A stretch of DNA of 43,489 nt from a virus. Below are positions 1-8,218 of the stretch, in pieces. The position numbers and the translations under genes were made by a program. Within the stretch, counting starts at the first letter, position 1. Every line of letters begins with the position of its first letter. Under the pieces are notes generated by a model that worked only from the letters and a program-made list of their open reading frames with translations, was not told the origin of the DNA and made no database searches. Location of the stretch: the IMG/VR virus record IMGVR_UViG_3300025057_000013, positions 1 through 43,489 of that record; one strand, 5' to 3'.

Positions 1-342
1 AAGCTAACCCTTGCTGACCTCAAAACAAGCGTAAAACCTTACAGTAGAAAGTGGCCGAAAGACCTAGAGAAAGGATCGCAAGAATGGCGAGACCTGCTAG
101 GTGGGCATCTTAAATTCAAGAAGACGCTGAAACAGCTCGCAGCTTACGACTTGGGTATTACCCAGACCCTTGGCATGAAGGTCCAGCAGGCGGCAATCTT
201 GGTCTCTACGCCAGTAAGAACGCAGGTATTTAAAATCTCTCGTAAATTTTTGGATAGCTTGCACACTGACTGGTATGCATTGGTTTCTGAGTATTACTCT
301 CAAATCGAACGCTGTGGTGTCTACGATCCGGATCTTATTTAA
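1..342 (+). CDS. C-terminal part of an unknown phage protein (cut by window edge)
   Basis: Frame 1 is open from the first base to a TAA at 340-342, giving 113 residues without a start, so the gene begins upstream of the window. The piece is mostly helical and lysine-rich and ends in CGVYDPDLI. I recognise no family. The endonuclease VII-like gene starts on the very next base, so the two are probably cotranscribed. An internal ATG at 151 could start a 63-aa product, but reading stays natural upstream of it, so truncation by the window is preferred. Confidence 0.7.
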   Translation, partial: KLTLADLKTSVKPYSRKWPKDLEKGSQEWRDLLGGHLKFKKTLKQLAAYDLGITQTLGMKVQQAAILVSTPVRTQVFKISRKFLDSLHTDWYALVSEYYSQIERCGVYDPDLI

Positions 343-777
343 ATGACTAAATATTTTTCCAAAAAATGTCCTAAATGTAATGAAACAAAACCTCCCGAAG
401 AGTTTCACAAAGATCCAAGAAATAAAACAGGCTTAACATCTTGGTGCAATTCATGCAGAAGAGCAAAAAACAAAGAATGGATTAAAAACAATCCTGAAAA
501 AGCAAAACGCTCAAGAAGAAATACAACTCTCAAAAGACTTTATGGAATCACGTTAAAACAATATGAACAAATGTTTGCTGAACAAAACGGCATGTGCGCT
601 ATCTGTAAAACAACTGATCCTGGTGGAGTAGGAAAAAAATTTGTAGTTGATCATTGTCATAACACTGACAAAGTGCGGTCTTTGCTATGTGGAAAATGTA
701 ACTGTGCAATAGGATTGTTAAATGAAGATCCGCTTCTTTTTGATGCAGCTAAACAATATCTTGAAAGACACGCTTAA
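343..777 (+). CDS. Endonuclease VII-like ββα-Me nuclease, probable free-standing homing endonuclease
   Basis: This 144-aa protein matches the recombination endonuclease VII family (T4 gp49 type). Two zinc pairs are visible at the N-terminus (C9/C12 and C35/C38). The second set, C85/C88 and C116/C119, frames the active-site motif VDHCHNT with D103, H104 and H106. The middle (residues 40-75) is very basic, as expected for DNA contact. Family members resolve branched DNA, but stand-alone copies in phages are often mobile. The gene is visibly more A+T-rich than its neighbours and is wedged, with no spacing, between the truncated gene and the next small gene, which it overlaps by 35 nt. That favours a mobile passenger over a phage resolvase, but both are possible. 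Confidence 0.85.
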   Translation: MTKYFSKKCPKCNETKPPEEFHKDPRNKTGLTSWCNSCRRAKNKEWIKNNPEKAKRSRRNTTLKRLYGITLKQYEQMFAEQNGMCAICKTTDPGGVGKKFVVDHCHNTDKVRSLLCGKCNCAIGLLNEDPLLFDAAKQYLERHA

Positions 778-1057
778 CGCTGCTATCAAGTGGTGGAAAC
801 GCATCTGGTTTGAGGCTAAGCTCAAAGCTCGTCTCGATATGATAGAGCTTGAGAATCGGATTGAGTCTGAGATAGAACGGGAAGAACAACACAAACCAAT
901 CTATCGTGAGTATCCGATTGACTCTGTGCTCCAGCCTGGTGAATCCCAAAAGCTAGGTGGGGCCATGGAACTGCGTGCGCCTTGGTACAATGACGAGATA
1001 CAACCCCAACGGCAAGATGGAGTGCAGGAAGCGTCTCGCATGGCAGATCGCAAGTGA
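743..1057 (+). CDS. Small charged helical protein, unknown
   Basis: This 104-aa frame begins at ATG 743 inside the 3' end of the endonuclease gene; an alternative ATG lies at 722, adding seven residues. The N-terminal 50 residues look amphipathic and charged (IKWWKRIWFEAKLKARLDM followed by an ELENRIESEIERE-type segment), suggesting a helix or coiled coil. No family is recognised. Its 3' end overlaps the next frame by 68 nt. The start within the endonuclease gene suggests either translational coupling or that insertion of the endonuclease supplied a new 5' end. Confidence 0.5.
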   Translation: MQLNNILKDTLNAAIKWWKRIWFEAKLKARLDMIELENRIESEIEREEQHKPIYREYPIDSVLQPGESQKLGGAMELRAPWYNDEIQPQRQDGVQEASRMADRK

Positions 1058-1181
1058 GCGTGCGGTAGTCACCAGGGAGGATGCTGTGGCGCTATATCAC
1101 AAGATGATGAAAGAATTTGAAGCAATTGATAAGAGGGCTAAATATAAAGAAGCTGAGTCTAATGAGTCTCAACGAACTTAA
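990..1181 (+). CDS. Small basic protein, unknown
   Basis: ATG 990 opens a 63-aa frame starting MTRYNPNGK. A GTG at 957 would add 11 unconvincing residues. It contains a helical segment TREDAVALYHKMMKEFEAI and a hydrophilic tail. It overlaps the preceding gene by 68 nt in another frame, so one of the two could be spurious, but both read as natural protein. No clear ribosome binding site is seen and no family is recognised. Confidence 0.45.
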   Translation: MTRYNPNGKMECRKRLAWQIASERAVVTREDAVALYHKMMKEFEAIDKRAKYKEAESNESQRT

Positions 1182-1190
1182 TACATTCTT

Positions 1191-1215
1191 GGTGGTCCGC
1201 ATGGTTTGGGCCGCC
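1191..1215 (+). other. Intergenic hairpin without U-tract
   Basis: GGTGGTCC at 1191-1198 pairs with GGGCCGCC at 1208-1215 (8 bp including two G-U pairs) around a 9-nt loop, in the 62-bp gap before the next gene. No T-run follows, so a rho-independent terminator is unlikely. It may be an mRNA processing or stabilising hairpin. Confidence 0.35.
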
Positions 1216-1243
1216 TAAGATAAAAGAACAACGAACAACTCCC

Positions 1244-1432
1244 ATGTGCACCTACGTCATTGGCGTAGGCGAATGGCTGCAGACCCTTTCAAGCCGCATG
1301 AACAGTGCGGTTGATGGGGATCTTTTTGTCCTTCCGTCTACAATGCATCTCCATGCCTACAACATCCTAAAGGAAGGCTCATTCCCCGAGAAAGATCTTA
1401 AAGTAGAAATCCTGCAGCAAGCGGAAGTATGA
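1244..1432 (+). CDS. Small protein upstream of primase-helicase, unknown
   Basis: This 62-aa frame starts at ATG 1244 (MCTYVIGVGEW) and its TGA overlaps the ATG of the primase-helicase gene (ATGA, 4 nt). That arrangement is typical of translational coupling and supports a real gene. No domain is recognised. Position suggests expression with replication, but no role can be read from the sequence. Confidence 0.55.
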   Translation: MCTYVIGVGEWLQTLSSRMNSAVDGDLFVLPSTMHLHAYNILKEGSFPEKDLKVEILQQAEV

Positions 1433-4071
1433 CAAGTCAGAACCAGCAAGCACTTAAGCCCGGCGAAATTCGGATTGATCTCATCCCAATTGACTGGCCA
1501 CTGACTCCACTCGGTGCAAATAAAGATCCTTACATCCAGGGCTGGCAGAACAAACCATTTAGTGTCAAAGAAATTGAAGAGGAGCTAGCAACAGGTGACT
1601 GTAAAGCAATTGGCGTACTTGGCGGCCCTGCCTATAACCTTCCTTATGGTTTGGTTTGGGTTGATGTTGACGGACCAAGCGTCTACAAACTCATCGAAGA
1701 GATTAGTAGTCTCCCCTTACAAGATGCGCTGCCTCCCACCCTTACCATCTTCAGTGGCAAGATCGGCCGCGAACGCAAACTCTACAAACTAAGCAGGGAA
1801 AAGCACAAGCAATTTCTTCGCAACAAGTACATTTGGCACGCTGAAGAAAACAAAGAAAAGCTTGAGATCCTTTGGAAGAAGCACCAGGGTGTGCTGATGG
1901 GTCTTCACCCAGAGACAGATGGGTACTACACAGGAGAAGGGCTTGGTTTTGAATGGGCGGACAAGCTGCCTGAACTCCCGGACTGGATCCTGAATGGCAT
2001 CATCACCAAAAACGCCAAGCAAGGGAAGCCAGCCCAGGAAGTCTCACGCATCGTCGGTGGGAACTTCGTTGTTCAGAGCGTCATCAGCTTGGAGCGAGAC
2101 ATCCAGCTGGCCACTGAAGCCATGTGGGGTATGCCGCCAGAAGCTGCGGATGACTACGACATCTGGATCATGGTCGGTCAGTCGCTCCACAGCCTGGACG
2201 AATCGCTGTTGGATCAATGGGATGAATGGTCCAAACAATCCGATAAGTACAAAGATGGTGAGTGCCACAAGCGTTGGCTTTCCTTCAGTAAAAGTGGTGG
2301 CCGTGGGATTGGTTCTCTGATCCATACGGCGAAGGAGAACGGTTGGGTTCCGTCTGAGGACTATCGGGCGCTTCCTGTTGATGATGCGACACTAAATGCA
2401 ATTGCGGAACATCACCCTGAACTTGAGCAAGAGATCTTAGAACACATGGAAAAGCTGGCTGAACTTGAAGCTCCTGCAACGCGTACCCGTCAATCCACTT
2501 CAAAGCGGACGGCGTGGCCTCCAGAGAAGACAAAAGAACCAAAAGATGCAAGGGGGCGGAATCAGCCATCAAATGTCATCGCGGATGAGGTACTCAGTAT
2601 GTATATGGGGAACCTCCTTTTTAGTCAACCGCACAATCAGTTCTTTTTATACAACCCAGCGGAAGGATTATGGTCCAAGATGACCAAAATCGATATGTAT
2701 GGGACAATCCGCGAGAAGCTGCAAGTACTGACATACTCCGACACATTACCCAGGGGGTTCAATCACAACCTCATGGAGGACATCTATAAACAGCTCCAAG
2801 CACTGGTGCCGTTTGATGATTGGTATGACGGATCCGACTACCTTCTCTTTACCAACGGTGTATTGGAAGTAGACACACGTACCCTTCTTCCATTCGATCG
2901 GAATCTGCATATGACGCAGCAGATGCCGTACGAATATGACCCATCGGCTACCTGTGAAGAAATCATTAAATGGTTGAAGCACACGCAACATAATTCCTGG
3001 AATCGTACCCAGGTGCTTCGGGCATGGCTACGAGCAACGCTGCTTGGTAACTACGAGATCCAGAAGTTTTTAGAGATTGTTGGCCCAGGTAAATCAGGTA
3101 AGTCCACCTACGCAAACCTTGCTGTTGCATTGGTTGGAAAGAACAATACCTACTCCACAGACTTTGAAAACATGGAGAAGAACAGGTTTGAAGCAGCGGC
3201 CTACATGGGCAAAAAACTTCTTCTGTTCCAAGACGCAGATCGTTGGGGTGGTTCTGTGTCCAGGTTGAAAGCAATCACTGGCAATGATTGGATCCGTTCG
3301 GAGCGTAAGTACCAAGGTGATGCGGCAGATCCATTCCAATACCACGGGATGGTTATCATTACTGCCAATGAAGCCATCCAATCCACTGACTACACGTCTG
3401 GTCTTGCTCGTCGTCGTCTCACCATTCCTTTTGATCGTCCGTTCACGGGCGGGCAAGCTGAACAAAAAGAACTGATCAAGTTTGACAGCAAAGGTAATCC
3501 ACAAGGTGAATTTGCTCCGCTGCTGCCAGGACTTGTGAACTGGATTCTGGATATGAGTGCAGATGACATGCGTTCATACCTCATGGAAACTGCACGTCAC
3601 GTCGACTTTTTCCAAAAATACGAGAAAGAACAAAGTCTGCGTTCCAACCCATTGCTTGACTGGATGAATCAACATATTGTCTTTGATCCAGGGATTCGCG
3701 CTGTTATTGGTACGTGTCAGCATGCGCAGGGTTCTGGTAATTATTACAAGAATTGGCAACAATGGCTCTATCCAAGTTACGTCGAGTTCTGCCGTGGTTG
3801 CAACGTAGGCTTTGTGGGACGCAGCCGATTTGAGGTCCTGTTCCTTGACATCTGCAAAAACCAGCTAAAATTAAACATCTACGGCAAGAAACAATCGAGG
3901 GGGCTTGGGATATTTAATGCTGCAGTCAGGGAGTCAAACCCCACTAAATATGAAGGGTATCCCTCCATCATTGAAGTAGCCTCAGATCCCGATAAATACC
4001 GTTATCTATACGGCGTGGATCCAAAAGCATGTACTGGTGCGACAATGGATGAAAACGCATCAGACATGTGA
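1429..4071 (+). CDS. Primase-polymerase / PriCT-2 / SF3 helicase replication protein
   Basis: This 880-aa protein would prime and unwind phage DNA. Residues 20-200 resemble the bifunctional primase-polymerase fold: a GW...P entry region and the metal-binding motif WVDVDG with D79 and D81. Residues about 225-306 match the PriCT-2 domain found C-terminal to such primases. The C-terminal half is a D5-type superfamily 3 helicase with Walker A GPGKSGKST (552-560), Walker B KLLLFQDAD (D602, D604), and sensor-like VIITANEA (N647) followed by GLARRRLTIPF, which carries the arginine finger. It overlaps speD by 4 nt. Such fusions are common in plasmids and satellites as well as phages. The family is confident; the exact primase activity is inferred. 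Confidence 0.9.
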   Translation: MTSQNQQALKPGEIRIDLIPIDWPLTPLGANKDPYIQGWQNKPFSVKEIEEELATGDCKAIGVLGGPAYNLPYGLVWVDVDGPSVYKLIEEISSLPLQDALPPTLTIFSGKIGRERKLYKLSREKHKQFLRNKYIWHAEENKEKLEILWKKHQGVLMGLHPETDGYYTGEGLGFEWADKLPELPDWILNGIITKNAKQGKPAQEVSRIVGGNFVVQSVISLERDIQLATEAMWGMPPEAADDYDIWIMVGQSLHSLDESLLDQWDEWSKQSDKYKDGECHKRWLSFSKSGGRGIGSLIHTAKENGWVPSEDYRALPVDDATLNAIAEHHPELEQEILEHMEKLAELEAPATRTRQSTSKRTAWPPEKTKEPKDARGRNQPSNVIADEVLSMYMGNLLFSQPHNQFFLYNPAEGLWSKMTKIDMYGTIREKLQVLTYSDTLPRGFNHNLMEDIYKQLQALVPFDDWYDGSDYLLFTNGVLEVDTRTLLPFDRNLHMTQQMPYEYDPSATCEEIIKWLKHTQHNSWNRTQVLRAWLRATLLGNYEIQKFLEIVGPGKSGKSTYANLAVALVGKNNTYSTDFENMEKNRFEAAAYMGKKLLLFQDADRWGGSVSRLKAITGNDWIRSERKYQGDAADPFQYHGMVIITANEAIQSTDYTSGLARRRLTIPFDRPFTGGQAEQKELIKFDSKGNPQGEFAPLLPGLVNWILDMSADDMRSYLMETARHVDFFQKYEKEQSLRSNPLLDWMNQHIVFDPGIRAVIGTCQHAQGSGNYYKNWQQWLYPSYVEFCRGCNVGFVGRSRFEVLFLDICKNQLKLNIYGKKQSRGLGIFNAAVRESNPTKYEGYPSIIEVASDPDKYRYLYGVDPKACTGATMDENASDM

Positions 4072-4430
4072 GCAACGGGCGGCATCTCATCCTCGATCTA
4101 TACGATTGTGATCCAATAATCCTGAATGACTATGAGGAGCTTCAACGACTGCTTGAGGCTTCTCTTGTCATGGCGAAAGCCAACATCCTTCGTATCTTTG
4201 GCGAGAAATTTAAGCCGCAAGGGGTAACGCTACTAGCATTGCTATCGGAATCACACGCATCTATTCATACCTGGCCAGAAATTGGCTATTGCGCTATTGA
4301 TCTCTACACCTGTGGAGATACCACGCAAACGCATCGTGCAGCAGAGTTCTTGAAAGAAAAGCTGAAGGCTAAAACCGCAGAAGAAAAAGAGTTAGTGCGT
4401 TCAGTAACGCCCAGCCAAACGACCCTCTAG
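4068..4430 (+). CDS. speD: S-adenosylmethionine decarboxylase proenzyme
   Basis: SpeD decarboxylates S-adenosylmethionine to supply aminopropyl groups for polyamines. This 120-aa protein has the length and signature of the class 1b bacterial/archaeal enzyme. In SESHASIHTWPE, cleavage between E61 and S62 would generate the pyruvoyl cofactor; H67 and C82 (YTCGD) sit where the processing and catalytic residues are expected. The start is GTG 4068, overlapping the helicase stop (GTGA), so it is translated with the replication gene. SpeD is a known cyanophage auxiliary metabolic gene; no spermidine synthase is nearby. Its 3' end overlaps the convergent gene by 30 nt. Confidence 0.93.
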   Translation: MSNGRHLILDLYDCDPIILNDYEELQRLLEASLVMAKANILRIFGEKFKPQGVTLLALLSESHASIHTWPEIGYCAIDLYTCGDTTQTHRAAEFLKEKLKAKTAEEKELVRSVTPSQTTL

Positions 4431-5294
4431 TTCTTCAATCTTTTTATCTTTTTCTGACTTGATTCCCAGGGTATTTGCTAAAACTCCACCAAGACCCATG
4501 CCAGTAATAACACCAATTTCGTCACCTGCAAAACGACCTACGGCACGCCCAACGTGTTCACCCGTAATATCTTTTGGTGTTTTTAATAGAGATTCAAATG
4601 CAGCTCCAATGTCAAGATCAAGTCCTGGCACTGTCTTGCCTCTTTGAAGCATTGCCATCTTTGCTATATTGTTGTCCATGTTAGCGGCAGCTTGTACATT
4701 GATCAGATTTTCAACTTGGTTGAAACCTTGATTCATTAAATCCTGAACGTTCTTACCCATCTGTTGTCTTTGCTCAGGGGAAAGGTTTTCAAGCATCTCT
4801 AACCCTGCGCGTCCCTGACCAGCTGCACCTACAGCGGTGTGATATTTCTTGAAAGTTTCCGCATCTACTCCGTATTTAGCGCCAAAAGCCTGTGGATTTT
4901 GCAAAGCTTCGTTTAAAAGCTGTGCCGATGTTTGTTGTTTTAACTCTTGCTTAATTTGACCTTTTGCGTAACGCATTGTTTCAGCAGCTCCGCCAGCCAA
5001 TGTTTTCTGACCTGCGGTTCTACCAAAGGTTGCTAAAGGTCCTGTTTGACTTTTTAAAGCTTGTGGATGCAATCTTTTCCCAATAGCTGCCCCAATGTTT
5101 TTCCCCAGTAAACCAATGCCGATACCGCCGGCAATTCCACCAAGTGTTTGTAAAACAATTTGAGGGGCCGGTGTATCAGAGCCAATTAAACTAAGGCCAG
5201 CAGTACCGCCAGCCATAATTCCTTCAATGCTTTCTTGAAACAAATCATTTTGTTGCAAGCGCATAAATTTACCAGCTAGATCGGTTTGGGCCAT
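4401..5294 (-). CDS. Glycine-zipper protein, possible internal virion protein
   Basis: This 297-aa protein has two glycine-rich hydrophobic stretches: residues about 24-75, with GGIAGGIGIGLLGKNIGAAI, and a second near 250-275. Between them is a hydrophilic helical middle. Phage proteins with this make-up are often internal virion or DNA-ejection proteins that insert in membranes, but no family is recognised. It resembles in style the proteins at 32996-33538, 40910-41578 and 42562-43473. It ends in RLAGRY, a peptide recurring in other minus-strand structural proteins. It is separated from that run and converges on speD, so it may be a relocated structural gene. Confidence 0.65.
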   Translation of the reverse strand: MAQTDLAGKFMRLQQNDLFQESIEGIMAGGTAGLSLIGSDTPAPQIVLQTLGGIAGGIGIGLLGKNIGAAIGKRLHPQALKSQTGPLATFGRTAGQKTLAGGAAETMRYAKGQIKQELKQQTSAQLLNEALQNPQAFGAKYGVDAETFKKYHTAVGAAGQGRAGLEMLENLSPEQRQQMGKNVQDLMNQGFNQVENLINVQAAANMDNNIAKMAMLQRGKTVPGLDLDIGAAFESLLKTPKDITGEHVGRAVGRFAGDEIGVITGMGLGGVLANTLGIKSEKDKKIEELEGRLAGRY

Positions 5295-5362
5295 GTTGTT
5301 TAGTTTTTTTTAGTCTACGTCCCTTTAATTTCTGTATAGTGAATCAAGAGTAACTCGATTTA

Positions 5363-6643
5363 ATGAGTAAAAAAACCAAAGTCCTCTGGTGTGGTGACAT
5401 CGTCGCCATGACCGGTTTCGCTCGGGTCACCGAGAATGTTATCTATCGCCTCAAGGACGATTTTGACATCGTAGTTCTTGGTCACAACTGGTGGGGTGAT
5501 CCATGTGAACAGCAGAGGGACTTCAAGATTTATCCATCTTCCAATCGTTTCCAAACTGCACCTTTCGGTGAGCAACGCATCCGTGAAGTTGTCGAGCGTG
5601 AGCAACCAGATATTGTTTTCACGATCAATGACATGTGGATTATCAATGAACAGTACCGTCAGATCCAAGATCTGCACAAACAGGGCAAGTTTAAATTTGT
5701 GGGTTATGCCCCCATGGATTCGTATGGATGGATTGGTTGCTTGTCTGATACTGCCAACGACTGGGATGCCATCATCTCCTACACGGAATTTGGGGCGCAC
5801 GAATTTGTGAGGGGTGGTATTACCAAACCCATTGCCGTCATTCCACATGGTGTGACACAAGGACAGTTCTACCCCATGGACAAGAAAGAATGTCGTCGCA
5901 AACTGGGTCTCCAAGAAGACTTATTTATTGTCTTTAACGGAAACAGGAATCAATTCCGTAAACGGATTGACATTACGATCCAGGGTTTTGCCAAGTTTGC
6001 AGTTGATAAGCCAGAAGCACGCCTGTACCTGCACATGGGCCTAAAAGATCAGGGCTGGGATGTGATGGGTGTGTTTGCCAGGGAGATGTCTCGTGTTGGT
6101 CTTGATCCCAATGGACGCATCATCATGACGACACAGACGGAAGGGCCGCCGAACGTGTCGGTGGACATGCTCAACACCATCTATAACGCTTGTGATGTTG
6201 GTGTCAACACTTGCAAAGGCGAAGGCTGGGGGCTTGTCAACTTTGAACAAGCTTCCTGTGCTGTGGCCCAGGTGGTACCTGACCATACGTCTTGCAAGGA
6301 GATCTTTGAAGGCTATGGCGAGCTGATCCGTTGCGACCACGTTGATGTGGATACCAACTACGCAAGGGAAATGCCCTGCCCGTCAGCAGATCACCTTGCT
6401 GAAATCCTGGAGGATCTGTACCAGGACCGTACGTATCTGCAGCATGTGGGCGAACGATGCTGGGATCGCGTAACAGACCCTCAATTCTCATGGGACACAG
6501 TTGCGTCTCAATTTGGTGGGATCTTTGAGGATGTAATGAACCAAGTGGAGCATGGGGTCCAACCTGAGACCGTTAAGAAACCAGCTAAGAAACGGGAGAA
6601 AAACCGAAAGCTGGGGAAGAAGCAACCAGTGTCTGTAGCGTAA
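5363..6643 (+). CDS. Glycosyltransferase family 4 (GT-B fold)
   Basis: This 426-aa protein resembles GT-B retaining glycosyltransferases. The N-terminal half carries the acceptor-side Rossmann start KVLWCGDIVAMTGFARVTE. The C-terminal half carries the sugar-nucleotide site, including GEGWGLVNFE with an EX7E pair (E287, E295), the usual GT4 signature. The end is lysine-rich and basic. It would transfer sugar from an NDP-sugar; targets could be host surface polysaccharide, virion proteins or modified DNA bases, and the sequence does not decide. It stands alone, divergent from the gene to its left, and is closed by a strong terminator at 6664-6689, so it is likely a single-gene unit. A long antisense frame beneath it is a shadow. 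Confidence 0.88.
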   Translation: MSKKTKVLWCGDIVAMTGFARVTENVIYRLKDDFDIVVLGHNWWGDPCEQQRDFKIYPSSNRFQTAPFGEQRIREVVEREQPDIVFTINDMWIINEQYRQIQDLHKQGKFKFVGYAPMDSYGWIGCLSDTANDWDAIISYTEFGAHEFVRGGITKPIAVIPHGVTQGQFYPMDKKECRRKLGLQEDLFIVFNGNRNQFRKRIDITIQGFAKFAVDKPEARLYLHMGLKDQGWDVMGVFAREMSRVGLDPNGRIIMTTQTEGPPNVSVDMLNTIYNACDVGVNTCKGEGWGLVNFEQASCAVAQVVPDHTSCKEIFEGYGELIRCDHVDVDTNYAREMPCPSADHLAEILEDLYQDRTYLQHVGERCWDRVTDPQFSWDTVASQFGGIFEDVMNQVEHGVQPETVKKPAKKREKNRKLGKKQPVSVA

Positions 6644-6663
6644 AGATTGCTCAGGTAATCCAG

Positions 6664-6689
6664 GCCTCCACTTCGGTGGGGGCTTTTTT
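6664..6689 (+). terminator. Rho-independent terminator of the glycosyltransferase gene
   Basis: GCCTCCAC and GTGGGGGC form an 8-bp stem (one G-U pair) closed by a stable TTCG tetraloop and followed by six T. It lies 20 nt after the stop codon. This is one of the clearest regulatory sites in the window. Confidence 0.92.
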
Positions 6690-6760
6690 ATTGGCGATAA
6701 GAGGGTATGTGCAGGAACAATGACGCACTAGCTGCATGTACGTCCTTATAGAGGCTCAAA

Positions 6761-6948
6761 CTACCTGCACATACAGACTTATATACCTAGTATAAGCCGA
6801 AGCTCACTTTGTCCAAAGTGGCACACTTATTGAGAAGAGCTCTCAATCTCATGTGAGACAAAACTGAGATACAAGAGAAATTTTGTGCCACTTTTGCAAA
6901 AGTGAGCTTTGACTTATATAAGAAATATAAAAAGGTATGTGCAGCTAC
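6761..6948. repeat. 65-bp ungapped inverted repeat with structured spacer
   Basis: Arms 6761-6825 and 6884-6948 are inverted copies that align without gaps at about 50 of 65 positions. Each arm contains smaller palindromes: a CTTATA...TATAAG unit and a CACTTT...AAAGTG unit; the right copy CACTTTTGCAAAAGTG is perfect. The 58-bp spacer adds hairpins TTGAGA/TCTCAA (6830-6846) and TCTCA/TGAGA (6847-6858). This fills most of the only large non-coding gap (6690-7039). Candidate roles are replication origin, recombination or resolution site, or a remnant non-coding mobile element with terminal inverted repeats. No open frame of note lies inside. Confidence 0.85.
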
Positions 6949-6981
6949 TTCAGCGTCAGATCTGACGGACTACCTGCATAC
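6935..6981. repeat. Second cruciform with perfect 14-bp palindrome and iterated GTATGTGCAG
   Basis: CGTCAGATCTGACG at 6954-6967 is a perfect palindrome, flanked by GTATGTGCAG (6935-6944) and its near-complement CTGCATAC (ending 6981). The GTATGTGCAG word also occurs at 6705-6714 and inverted at 6765-6774, so it is iterated four times in under 300 bp. Together with the longer inverted repeat it makes the 350-bp gap 6690-7039 a structured, iteron-like region. Confidence 0.75.
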
Positions 6982-7039
6982 ACCTTGCTATTACGTTCTT
7001 ATTGGCCTATGCTTGCCTTGTTCAGTCATCTCTGGCTCT

Positions 7040-7465
7040 ATGCCGCGTAACTACCAACCGTTGCCACCCCTCTCATGGCTAGAGGAGAACCTGGAACTCA
7101 CTCCTGACCATCCTTGTGGCCTCAGGTGGAAGACTTCTGATCGCTACCACGATGTTGGTGAAGTGGCGGGGAAGCGCTATGGCAGCTCACGTTTCTATGT
7201 TGTGTCGCTACTTGGGATTCGCTATCCAGTGCACCGTGTCGTGTACTACTTACGTACTGGTGAGGATCCAGGTGATGCCGATGTGCTTCACGACAAGCGC
7301 AACAGGGAACGTGACAACCGCCTGGAGCTAAAGCTTTATCGACGCAGGACGCGCCCTGCACCCAAGTACAGACGACGCATTCGTAACGAAGAAGGCGATC
7401 TTGTGTACCGAGATCCAGAAATGATCTACGACTTCGTCCAACGCAAACGCAATCCTGAGGCTTGA
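7040..7465 (+). CDS. HNH-type endonuclease, probable homing gene
   Basis: Starting at ATG 7040 gives 141 aa (MPRNYQPLPPLSW). A GTG at 6902 would push the start through the inverted repeats and is rejected. The centre carries an HNH_3-like pattern: VHRVVYYLRTGEDPG, then a His and an Asn (DVLHDKRNRERDN) and NRLELKL, matching the usual H-R-x-hydrophobic...H...N...NR order. The C-terminus is very basic. Proteins of this type are usually mobile nicking endonucleases. A second nuclease-like gene follows 3 nt later. Confidence 0.65.
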   Translation: MPRNYQPLPPLSWLEENLELTPDHPCGLRWKTSDRYHDVGEVAGKRYGSSRFYVVSLLGIRYPVHRVVYYLRTGEDPGDADVLHDKRNRERDNRLELKLYRRRTRPAPKYRRRIRNEEGDLVYRDPEMIYDFVQRKRNPEA

Positions 7466-7468
7466 TCC

Positions 7469-8218
7469 GTGGCAAATTCCATCAAACACGCGACAAAGCT
7501 ACTGAACCTGGCAAAAACCCTAACATTGATTCCCGTTATTGACGGGATCCATGAGATGCCAGATGAAGAACTCAGGACGCACGGCTACTATCGTGGGTTC
7601 TACTGCCAGCATGGTCATCGTATCCGGCATCTAGAGGACCACTGGTGTTATGAGTGTGTGCGTAAGATCCAGAGCAATAACTGTGGGTTTGACGTTAACT
7701 ATCTCAACAAGAACTACAAGTCACGGATGCTGGAGATCTGGAATCAAATCCCTGTTGGTGAATGGGATGAGTGTTGGGAAGTCCCATGGCTCGGTGGCAA
7801 ACGTACGCGATTTCCCTCTTACACCATGGCGTTTAACGAGAAGTACAACGGTAATGTCACGATCCACAAGATCATCTACCAGTGTGCCTGGGGTGATGTG
7901 GGCAAGCTATTTGTGACACGCACATGTAAAAACAAGCACTGCCTCAATCCTCTCCATTTAGTCTCAAGTTTCAACAGGATGTTTCCACCTCAGGCCATCC
8001 ATCCGTTTGAACCAGAGTTTGATCCACAGAAAGCAATGCAGCAAGCGCAAAACTTCCTGAAGAACAAACCTGAACCACTCCTAGAGCGGCAGTACAAAAG
8101 CACTATTCAACACCCATTAGTGAACAAAAATACCCCCGATTATGATGAAGAGCAGGAGTTGTATTACGGTTCATATGCCCAGGAGTTCACTAAGTCAACC
8201 ACAAAGAACTCAGAATAA
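7469..8218 (+). CDS. His-Me finger (HNH-like) endonuclease with zinc-binding loop
   Basis: This 249-aa protein starts at GTG 7469. Residues 45-65 hold a zinc-ribbon-like pair (YCQHGH...WCYEC). Around residues 130-165, TIHKIIYQCAWG followed by CKNKHCLNPLHLV matches the His-Me finger zinc-binding loop seen in homing endonucleases (C-x4-C-x-NP-x-HL). The rest is hydrophilic with no recognised domain. It probably cleaves or nicks DNA and is either a passenger or a host-takeover nuclease. It follows the HNH gene directly and overlaps the next frame. Confidence 0.65.
   Translation: MANSIKHATKLLNLAKTLTLIPVIDGIHEMPDEELRTHGYYRGFYCQHGHRIRHLEDHWCYECVRKIQSNNCGFDVNYLNKNYKSRMLEIWNQIPVGEWDECWEVPWLGGKRTRFPSYTMAFNEKYNGNVTIHKIIYQCAWGDVGKLFVTRTCKNKHCLNPLHLVSSFNRMFPPQAIHPFEPEFDPQKAMQQAQNFLKNKPEPLLERQYKSTIQHPLVNKNTPDYDEEQELYYGSYAQEFTKSTTKNSE

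Noticed and set aside
5360-5914. 184-aa minus-strand frame under the glycosyltransferase
   Set aside because: Lies fully opposite a well-recognised GT4 gene and has no motif of its own.
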